DNA of 6,176 nt from JABWCE01 sp964355045 (GTDB taxonomy: Bacteria > Bacteroidota > Bacteroidia > NS11-12g > UBA9320), in contig CAYHCM010000187.1 in the NCBI GenBank assembly GCA_964355045.1, positions 1 to 6,176 of the forward strand. Direction: 5' to 3'. How positions within the stretch are numbered: position 1 is the first letter of the stretch; the number at the start of each line of letters is the position of its first letter. The translations under genes were made by a program, and so were the position numbers. Positions 1 through 5,020 of this stretch are shown one piece after another. Under the pieces are notes generated by a model. That model was not told the DNA's origin. It worked only from the letters and a program-made list of their open reading frames with translations, and searched no databases.

Positions 1-110
1 AGATCGAAGTAAATAAAAAATCTCTCGAATCTTTACTTTTAGTATTGCGCGAACAAGCCAAAAGCGATACTAAAATAGCCGGTATTCTGAAGCAATTCAA
101 TCTGCTTTAA
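1..110 (+). CDS. C-terminal end of an unrecognised protein (5' truncated)
   Basis: An open frame enters from the left edge (first whole codon at base 3) and stops at TAA 108-110, giving 35 residues that end in AGILKQFNLL. The tail is rich in Leu, Lys and Glu/Gln and looks like one or two amphipathic helices, with no recognisable catalytic motif. It is on the same strand as everything downstream, so it may be the preceding gene of the same locus, but the 121-bp gap with a T-tract makes an operon boundary possible. I do not recognise the family; the fragment is too short to assign. It is called a gene rather than a chance frame because it runs without interruption, has plausible protein composition, and a structured intergenic region begins right after its stop. 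Confidence 0.5.
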   Translation, partial: IEVNKKSLESLLLVLREQAKSDTKIAGILKQFNLL

Positions 111-125
111 TTGCCAATTTTTTTT
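89..125 (+). terminator. Weak hairpin plus T8 tract, possible terminator
   Basis: GCAATT at 92-97 pairs perfectly with AATTGC at 109-114 around an 11-base loop, and a run of eight T follows at 118-125. A competing stem, AAGCA 90-94 with TGCTT 103-107, overlaps it. The stems are short and AT-rich and overlap the stop codon of the upstream partial gene, so intrinsic termination is only a possibility. If real, it would separate the partial gene from the carbamoyltransferase. Confidence 0.25.
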
Positions 126-143
126 CTTCCGGTACTTTCCACC

Positions 144-228
144 TTAACCTTTTTACTTTAACCTTTCTACTTTAACCTTTCTACTTTAACCTTTCTACTT
201 TAACCTTTACCCCTTTCTACTTTAACCT
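144..228 (+). repeat. 14-bp pyrimidine-rich tandem repeat before the carbamoyltransferase start
   Basis: The unit is TTAACCTTTCTACT. Copies lie at 144-157 (one change, C to T), 158-171, 172-185 and 186-199 (three exact). A fifth, 200-221, is stretched to 22 bp by an 8-bp ACCCCTTT insertion, and a truncated copy TTAACCT occupies 222-228. Only CCA separates it from the ATG at 232. The plus strand has almost no G, so the mRNA leader would be C/U/A-rich, largely unstructured, and unable to act as a Shine-Dalgarno sequence. The exact copies suggest recent expansion by slippage. Its role is unknown: it could be a translation-leader element, a protein-binding tract or a neutral intergenic repeat. 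A second array with the same TTAACC core sits before the glycosyltransferase at 3327. Confidence 0.9.
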
Positions 229-231
229 CCA

Positions 232-1956
232 ATGTACATATTAGGCATCAATGCATATCACGCCGATTCTTCGGCAGCAATTTTTAAAGACGGAATATTG
301 ATTGCTGCCACCGAGGAAGAGCGTTTCAGGCGAATAAAACATTGGGCTGGATTTCCAAGTGAGGCTATAAAATTTTGTTTGCAGGAAGCCGGTATAAACT
401 TAAAAGATGTAGATTATATTTGCATTGGGCGTGATCCAAAAGCCAAAATATGGAATAAAATAAAGTATGTTTTGAAAAGTTTAACCAAAAAAAATACTCT
501 TCTTTTTGATCGCCTTAAAAATTCGAATAAAGTAGCCAGTTTAGAACATGAGCTTGCTTCGATAAGCGGATTAAGTGAATCTGAAATAAAACCAAAAATA
601 AGGAATGTTGAACACCATCGCAGTCATTTGGCTTCAGCATTTTTTGCCAGTCCATTTGATGAAGCCGCTATTTTATCCATTGATGGTTCAGGCGATTTTA
701 CTACCACTATGATTGCTGTTGGTAAAGGAAATCAAATTACAGTGTTGGACTCGGTTGATTTTCCGGTAAGTGCCGGACTGTTTTATACTGCATTCACCCA
801 ATATCTTGGTTTTCCGCATTACGGTGATGAATATAAAGTAATGGGATTGGCGCCATATGGTCAACCAATATATGCAGAACAAATCCGTAAAATTCTGCAT
901 TTCAAGGAAAATGGATTATTTGATTGGGACTCAGCTTATTTTACAAATCCCAACGAAATGAAGCTTGATTATTCTACTCATATTCCAAATATCTCAACTT
1001 TGTATGGCAACAAAATGATTGAAACATTTGGCCCTGCAAGAATACAGGGCGAGGAACTTTCACAAAAACACAAAGACATTGCAGCCAGTGTTCAAAAAGT
1101 TTGCGAGGAATTAATCCTTCATATTTTAAATCATTTACAAAAAAGAACTGGTTTGGAAAATATTTGCATTGCCGGTGGTGTAGCTCAAAATTCTGTAGCC
1201 AACGGGAAAATAATAGAAAATACAGGTTTTGAAAATTTATATATTCCTTCTGCAGGACATGATGCCGGAATTAGTATGGGCTGCGCTATGTATTTTTATA
1301 ATCATATTTTGAACCAACCCCGAATGCCTCCTATTTATAATGCATATACAGGCAGCAAATTCAACAATGAGGAAATTGAAAGTTTTTTACAGGAAAAAAA
1401 AATTAAATATGAACGCCTGGAAGATGATGAACTTTATGATAGAATTACAAATAAATTAATAGAACCCGGTGTGGTGGGATGGTTTAGCGGAAGGGCTGAA
1501 TTTGGGCCCAGAGCCCTTGGAGCAAGAAGTATAATTGCCGACCCGCGAAATGCAAAAGCTAAAGATTTATTAAATGCAAAAATTAAACGAAGAGAAAGCT
1601 TTCGCCCCTTTGCACCGAGTATTTTAAAAGAATATGTTTCAGAATATTTTACAAAGGTGGAAGATGTGCCTTTTATGGAAAAAGTATTTCCAATAAAACC
1701 TGAAAAATATTCTGTAATACCTGCTGTAACCCATGTAGATGGAACAGGCAGATTGCAAACGGTTGACAAATTGGTTTCTCCCCGTTATTATAATTTAATT
1801 GAACGGTTCAGGCAAAAAACCGGCGTTCCAATTTTACTCAATACCTCCTTTAATGAAAATGAACCGATTGTAAATACACCAGCCGAAGCTTTGGATTGTT
1901 TTTTAAGAACCCAAATGGATATGTTGGTTTTGGAAAATTGTTTGATAGAAAGATAA
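232..1956 (+). CDS. NodU/CmcH/TobZ-family O-carbamoyltransferase
   Basis: This 574-residue protein has the full length usual for the family. These enzymes use carbamoyl phosphate and ATP to form carbamoyl-adenylate, then pass the carbamoyl group to a hydroxyl, often on a sugar. The N-terminal Kae1-like domain starts with GINAYHADSSAA (5-16) and EEERFRR (28-34), followed by EHHRSH (127-132, candidate metal-binding His), DGSGD (151-155), the GDEYKVMGLAPYG stretch (198-210), AGGVAQNS (314-321) and GHDAG (342-346). The C-terminal YrdC-like domain carries GRAEFGPRALGARSI (420-434), SFRPFAP (456-462) and LLNTSFN (535-541). All hallmark motifs are intact, so I expect it to be active in the cytoplasm. 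The ATG at 232 gives the standard family N-terminus, and an in-frame stop at 223-225 excludes a longer form. The acceptor cannot be read from sequence; the glycosyltransferase and sugar-nucleotide genes downstream point to a polysaccharide sugar. Confidence 0.92.
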   Translation: MYILGINAYHADSSAAIFKDGILIAATEEERFRRIKHWAGFPSEAIKFCLQEAGINLKDVDYICIGRDPKAKIWNKIKYVLKSLTKKNTLLFDRLKNSNKVASLEHELASISGLSESEIKPKIRNVEHHRSHLASAFFASPFDEAAILSIDGSGDFTTTMIAVGKGNQITVLDSVDFPVSAGLFYTAFTQYLGFPHYGDEYKVMGLAPYGQPIYAEQIRKILHFKENGLFDWDSAYFTNPNEMKLDYSTHIPNISTLYGNKMIETFGPARIQGEELSQKHKDIAASVQKVCEELILHILNHLQKRTGLENICIAGGVAQNSVANGKIIENTGFENLYIPSAGHDAGISMGCAMYFYNHILNQPRMPPIYNAYTGSKFNNEEIESFLQEKKIKYERLEDDELYDRITNKLIEPGVVGWFSGRAEFGPRALGARSIIADPRNAKAKDLLNAKIKRRESFRPFAPSILKEYVSEYFTKVEDVPFMEKVFPIKPEKYSVIPAVTHVDGTGRLQTVDKLVSPRYYNLIERFRQKTGVPILLNTSFNENEPIVNTPAEALDCFLRTQMDMLVLENCLIER

Positions 1957-1968
1957 ATCTTAAATTTG
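1938..1968 (+). promoter_or_regulatory. Candidate Bacteroidota-type promoter for the first Uma2 gene
   Basis: TAAATTTG at 1961-1968 matches the Bacteroidota -7 element TAnnTTTG exactly. A TTG at 1938-1940 lies 20 bp upstream, close to the usual -33 spacing; an overlapping TTTG at 1941-1944 would be 16 bp away. Transcription would begin a few bases before the ATG at 1987, leaving a very short leader. The -33 part lies inside the carbamoyltransferase 3' end. Elements this short also occur by chance in AT-rich DNA. Confidence 0.35.
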
Positions 1969-1986
1969 TTCTAAACTTAAAAAAAA

Positions 1987-2574
1987 ATGGAAGTAAAGGA
2001 GCCTGACATTCATTATGGAAATTATACCTATGCCGATTATCTAACATGGACGATGGATGAAATGGTGGAACTGATTAAGGGTAAAATTTACAAAATGAGT
2101 CCTGCTCCTAAAAGGATTCATCAGGAAATTTCTGTAAATATTGCTACTAAAATTTTCATACACCTTCAAGGGCAAAAATGCAAGGTATATCCTGCCCCAT
2201 TTGATGTTCGGCTTCCAGTAAAATCAAAAAGGAATGAAGATATTACCACGGTGGTTCAGCCAGATATAAGTGTTATATGCGATCTTTCAAAATTGGATGA
2301 TGCCGGTTGCATTGGGGCACCTGATATAGTTATTGAAATATTATCGAAAGGAAATAATAAAAAAGAACTCAAATATAAATATGAGGTATATGAAGAATCG
2401 GGCGTAAAAGAATATTGGATTATTCAACCTGAGGATGAAAATATGACCGTTTATACTCTTGTAGATGGAAAATATATTCCCTCCAAATTATTTACTTCAG
2501 GGGATGAAATAACAACCCCAATTCTTCCGGGATTTGTGTTAAACCTTGAAGCACTTTTTGACAATTTGGATTAA
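1987..2574 (+). CDS. Uma2-family (DUF820) PD-(D/E)XK nuclease-like protein, copy 1
   Basis: This 195-residue protein has the full Uma2/DUF820 pattern, a family with a restriction-endonuclease-like fold whose biological role is poorly known. Family signatures in order are DEMVELIKGKIYKMSPAP (24-41, with E28), H45, QPDISVI (91-97, with D93), IVIEILSKG (114-122, with E117) and K131-x3-Y135 leading into SGVKEYWII (138-146). The acidic pair D93/E117 plus K131 are the candidate metal-binding and catalytic residues by family pattern. There is no signal peptide or membrane segment. The start is fixed: TAA lies in frame three codons before the ATG, and the leader is poly-A with no Shine-Dalgarno. It begins 30 bp after the carbamoyltransferase and may also have its own promoter. 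It is a tandem paralogue of the next gene. A role in glycan synthesis is not expected; it is more likely cargo. Confidence 0.88.
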   Translation: MEVKEPDIHYGNYTYADYLTWTMDEMVELIKGKIYKMSPAPKRIHQEISVNIATKIFIHLQGQKCKVYPAPFDVRLPVKSKRNEDITTVVQPDISVICDLSKLDDAGCIGAPDIVIEILSKGNNKKELKYKYEVYEESGVKEYWIIQPEDENMTVYTLVDGKYIPSKLFTSGDEITTPILPGFVLNLEALFDNLD

Positions 2575-3266
2575 AATAAACTGGAATAAATAAGGTAGAT
2601 ATTGAAAATTGATTGACCTAAGAATAGGTTCTAAATCTTATTTTACAAAATAATATGTATTCGGATAAATTAAAAAATATAGAAGTAAAAGAGCCCGATA
2701 TTCATTATGGAAATTATACCTATGCCGATTATTTAACCTGGAAGATGGATGAAATGGTAGAGCTTATTAAGGGTAAAATATACAAAATGAGTCCTGCGCC
2801 TAGAAGGATTCATCAAGAAGCCTCTTGGATTTTAGCACGTGAAATTAGTGCTTTTTTAAAATACAAACCTTGTCGAGCCTTTTCAGCACCCTTCGATGTT
2901 CGTCTTCCGGTAAAATCAAAAAAAAATGAAGAAATACTTACCGTTGTACAGCCTGATATATGCATTATTTGTGACCTATCAAAACTGGATGAGGCAGGTT
3001 GCATTGGGGCACCTGATATAGTTATTGAAATTCTTTCAAAAGGAAATAATAAAAAAGAACTTAAATATAAATATGAGGTGTATGAAGAATCAGGTGTTAA
3101 AGAATATTGGATAATTCAGCCCGAAGATGAAAATATGACCGTTTATACCCTTGTAGATGGGAAATTTATTCCCTCAAGATTATTTACTTCAGGAGATGAA
3201 ATAACAACTCCAATCTTGCCTGGCTTTGTTTTAAATCTTGAGGAATTATTTGATAATTTAGATTAG
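1990..3266 (+). repeat. Tandem gene duplication, two 585-bp copies with a 692-bp period
   Basis: Copy 1 (1990-2574) and copy 2 (2682-3266) align over 585 bp with no indel. The N-terminal 46 codons differ at 13 of 138 bases, and the last 91 codons (stop included) differ at about 35 of 273, nearly all silent changes. A 35-bp stretch (2305-2339 and 2997-3031) is identical. Between them, the codons for residues 48-69 of copy 1 are essentially unrelated in copy 2. The leaders also share GTTCTAAA followed by CTTA (1968-1979; 2628-2640). The duplication is therefore not recent, and the protein has been held constant outside the central block. Confidence 0.9.
2655..3266 (+). CDS. Uma2-family (DUF820) PD-(D/E)XK nuclease-like protein, copy 2
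   Basis: This 203-residue paralogue of the preceding gene aligns without gaps and has 8 more N-terminal residues; the MYSDKLKNI start replaces the single Met of copy 1. Candidate active-site positions shift by 8 and are all kept: E36, D101 in QPDICII, E125 in IVIEILS, and K139-x3-Y143. About 166 of 194 aligned residues match; 17 of the 28 changes fall in residues 56-77, a predicted helix and the strand start after the conserved HQE. In this block copy 2 is more hydrophobic (ASWILAREISAFL). A run of nine A at 2918-2926 sits where copy 1 has A5 then GG. No Shine-Dalgarno is visible. The gene ends in TAG and is in frame with the glycosyltransferase 60 bp later. Family function is unsettled, and a nuclease role is inferred only from the fold family. 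Confidence 0.87.
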   Translation: MYSDKLKNIEVKEPDIHYGNYTYADYLTWKMDEMVELIKGKIYKMSPAPRRIHQEASWILAREISAFLKYKPCRAFSAPFDVRLPVKSKKNEEILTVVQPDICIICDLSKLDEAGCIGAPDIVIEILSKGNNKKELKYKYEVYEESGVKEYWIIQPEDENMTVYTLVDGKFIPSRLFTSGDEITTPILPGFVLNLEELFDNLD

Positions 3267-3290
3267 GGATTTGTATATCGCCTCTTCCTT

Positions 3291-3326
3291 CTCAACCTCA
3301 ACCTTAACCTCAACCTCAACCTTAAT
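3291..3326 (+). repeat. Hexamer repeat array ending exactly at the glycosyltransferase start
   Basis: Six hexamers occur in the order CTCAAC, CTCAAC, CTTAAC, CTCAAC, CTCAAC, CTTAAT, so the array is also two 18-bp copies (3291-3308 and 3309-3326) differing only in the last base. The start codon TTG follows with no gap. The plus strand has no G at all. The preceding 3267-3290 is also T/C-rich. In the frame of the flanking genes the array would read as Leu-Asn repeats if the TAG of the upstream Uma2 gene were read through. It shares the TTAACC core with the 14-bp array before the carbamoyltransferase. Confidence 0.9.
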
Positions 3327-4079
3327 TTGAAAATTAGCATCATAACCGTCTGTCATAATGCTGAAAAAACTATAGAAAATACCATATTATCCGTTCTGCA
3401 GCAAGATTATCCGGATATTGAATACATAATAATTGATGGCTTGTCGGATGACGGAACCATGGATATTGTAGAGAAATACAAGGATAGGATTGCAAGAATA
3501 GTTTCTGAACAAGACAAAGGAATGTATGACGCACTTAATAAAGGAATTCATTTGGCAACGGGTGATATTATTGGAATAATGAATGCAGATGATGTTTTTG
3601 CCCAAATGTCTATTTTAACCAAAATAGCAACTTCATTTAAAAATAACCCGGCTTTGGATACCGTCTTCGGTGATGTGAATTTTTGCAACAAAGATGGAAA
3701 GCCGGTTCGGTATTATTCATCAGCTAAATGGAATCCAAACCGATTGGTTTGGGGCTATATGCCGGCCCATCCCACCTTTTACTGCAAACGAAAATACTTT
3801 CAAGAGATTGGCGGTTATTCTCTGAATTTTGAAATCGCGGCAGATTATGAATTACTCATTCGTTTTTTAAAAATAAATAAATTAACCTATTCTTATCTTC
3901 CCTTGTTGATGGTAACTATGAATAAGGGCGGAAAAAGTACCCGTGGACTTAAAAGTACATTTAAAATTAATAAGGAAATATTGATTGGATGTAAAATCAA
4001 TGGAATTTATACCAATTATTTAATGCTCTATTCAAAATATCTATCTAAAGTTTTTGAATTAATCAACACCAAAAAATGA
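3327..4079 (+). CDS. Family 2 (GT-A fold) glycosyltransferase
   Basis: This 250-residue protein transfers a sugar from a nucleotide-sugar donor to a glycan acceptor, probably the lipid-linked repeat unit at the cytoplasmic face of the inner membrane. The GT2 nucleotide-binding N-terminus is MKISIITVCHNAEKTI (1-16), followed by DGLSDDGT (37-44), EQDKGMYDALNKGI (61-74), the DxD-like metal site NADD (86-89), AHPTF (147-151) and AADYELLIRF (171-180), the likely catalytic-base region. It resembles the WcaE-like subgroup in size and in its KGMYDAxNKG motif. No membrane helix is evident. The start is TTG: no ATG, GTG or other TTG lies between it and the in-frame TAG at 3264-3266, and the N-terminus begins correctly there. 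Its TGA overlaps the next ATG by 4 bp, implying translational coupling. Donor and linkage cannot be deduced. Confidence 0.9.
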   Translation: MKISIITVCHNAEKTIENTILSVLQQDYPDIEYIIIDGLSDDGTMDIVEKYKDRIARIVSEQDKGMYDALNKGIHLATGDIIGIMNADDVFAQMSILTKIATSFKNNPALDTVFGDVNFCNKDGKPVRYYSSAKWNPNRLVWGYMPAHPTFYCKRKYFQEIGGYSLNFEIAADYELLIRFLKINKLTYSYLPLLMVTMNKGGKSTRGLKSTFKINKEILIGCKINGIYTNYLMLYSKYLSKVFELINTKK

Positions 4080-5014
4080 ATGTTTTGATTACCGGGGCAA
4101 ATGGTTTTATAGGTAATAATTTAGTCCCCTATCTGAAGGCCAATAATCTGACCATATATGAGGTAAAGAGAAATTTAACACACAAATCTGAAAATGAAAT
4201 AGAATTTAAAAATCTATCAACCGAATGGATGAATTTGAAAGGAATTAATGCCATCATCCACTTGGCCGGTTTAGCACACGATTTAAGAAATAAAACACAA
4301 GCAGATGAATATATCAAAATCAATACAGATTTAACAGTTAACCTTTATGAGACTTTTTTAAACTCACATGCTTCTTTTTTTTTCTTCATGAGTTCGGTTA
4401 AGGCCACAGCCGATCCTTTGGATTCACCATTGCTTGAAACGGATTCGGCGCAGCCCGATTCTGTTTATGGTTTATCCAAAAGAAAAGCTGAAGATCATAT
4501 TCTGAATAAGCTCCAAGCTCTTGGAAAAATGACTTATATTTTCAGACCATGTATTATTCATGGCCCCGGAAATAAAGGCAATCTTAATCTTCTTTATAAA
4601 ATTGTAAAAAAAGGGATTCCATGGCCTTTGGGAGATTTTGAAAATAAACGATCATTCTGTTCCATTGAAAATCTCTCCTATATAATAAAGGAGTTTTTAC
4701 AAAGGAAAGATATTCCCTCTGGTATCTATAATATTGCCGACAATGAAACAATATCCACAAATGAATTAATAGCATTGATTTCAAAATCGCTTAACCGTAA
4801 ACCGAGAATTTTTAAAATCCCGAAGTCATTCATAAAACTGATCGCAAAATCAGGAGATATTTTACATTTACCTTTGAATAAGGATCGTTTAAAAAAACTT
4901 ACCGAAAGTTATGAAGTGAGTAATGCAAAAGTGTTAAAAGCACTTGGCAAACCACTTCCAATTTCGGCAAAAGAAGGCCTCACTAACACTTTTTTATCAT
5001 TTAATACGAATTAA
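4076..5014 (+). CDS. Extended-SDR NAD(P)-dependent sugar-nucleotide epimerase/4-ketoreductase
   Basis: This 312-residue protein has the length and motifs of an extended SDR sugar-nucleotide enzyme. TGANGFIG (6-13) is the glycine-rich NAD(P) loop, HLAGLAHD (62-69) follows strand 4, SSVKA (106-110) holds the catalytic Ser, and Y131-GLS-K135 is the Tyr-x3-Lys pair. RPCIIHGPGN (157-166) and FCSIENL (194-200) fit the substrate-binding part. The closest relatives I can suggest are WbpV/WreQ-like 4-keto-6-deoxy-HexNAc reductases and UDP-HexNAc 4-epimerases; sequence alone does not separate them. The adjacent 4,6-dehydratase favours the reductase reading, giving a UDP-N-acetyl-6-deoxyhexosamine such as UDP-QuiNAc or UDP-FucNAc. 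It is cytoplasmic. It starts inside the glycosyltransferase stop (ATGA) and ends 6 bp before the next gene. A run of nine T (4375-4383) encodes Phe residues before the catalytic Ser. Confidence 0.88.
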   Translation: MNVLITGANGFIGNNLVPYLKANNLTIYEVKRNLTHKSENEIEFKNLSTEWMNLKGINAIIHLAGLAHDLRNKTQADEYIKINTDLTVNLYETFLNSHASFFFFMSSVKATADPLDSPLLETDSAQPDSVYGLSKRKAEDHILNKLQALGKMTYIFRPCIIHGPGNKGNLNLLYKIVKKGIPWPLGDFENKRSFCSIENLSYIIKEFLQRKDIPSGIYNIADNETISTNELIALISKSLNRKPRIFKIPKSFIKLIAKSGDILHLPLNKDRLKKLTESYEVSNAKVLKALGKPLPISAKEGLTNTFLSFNTN

Positions 5015-5020
5015 AAAACA

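Noticed and set aside
144..228. CRISPR-like array
   Set aside because: Units are contiguous 14-mers with no spacers, no dyad symmetry and no cas genes nearby.
224..230. AACCTCC before the ATG at 232 read as a ribosome-binding site
   Set aside because: It resembles the anti-Shine-Dalgarno end of 16S rRNA rather than its complement, so it cannot pair with it; the likeness to the rRNA tail is probably chance from the pyrimidine-rich repeat.
1434..1769. A 111-codon minus-strand open frame
   Set aside because: It is antisense to the conserved C-terminal domain of the carbamoyltransferase, with motifs accounted for on the plus strand; no independent coding signs.
2615..2630. Short hairpin between the two Uma2 genes (ACCTA-AGAA-TAGGT with a flanking G-T wobble)
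   Set aside because: Only five Watson-Crick pairs and no T-run follows directly, so it is not credible as a terminator; it could arise by chance in this AT-rich gap.
1987..3266. Insertion sequence or transposon carrying the Uma2 genes
   Set aside because: No transposase, terminal inverted repeats or target-site duplications are visible at the flanks; tandem duplication explains the repeat structure.
1987..3266. Toxin-antitoxin pair
   Set aside because: The two genes are paralogues of the same family with both active-site sets intact, not a small toxin with an unrelated antitoxin.
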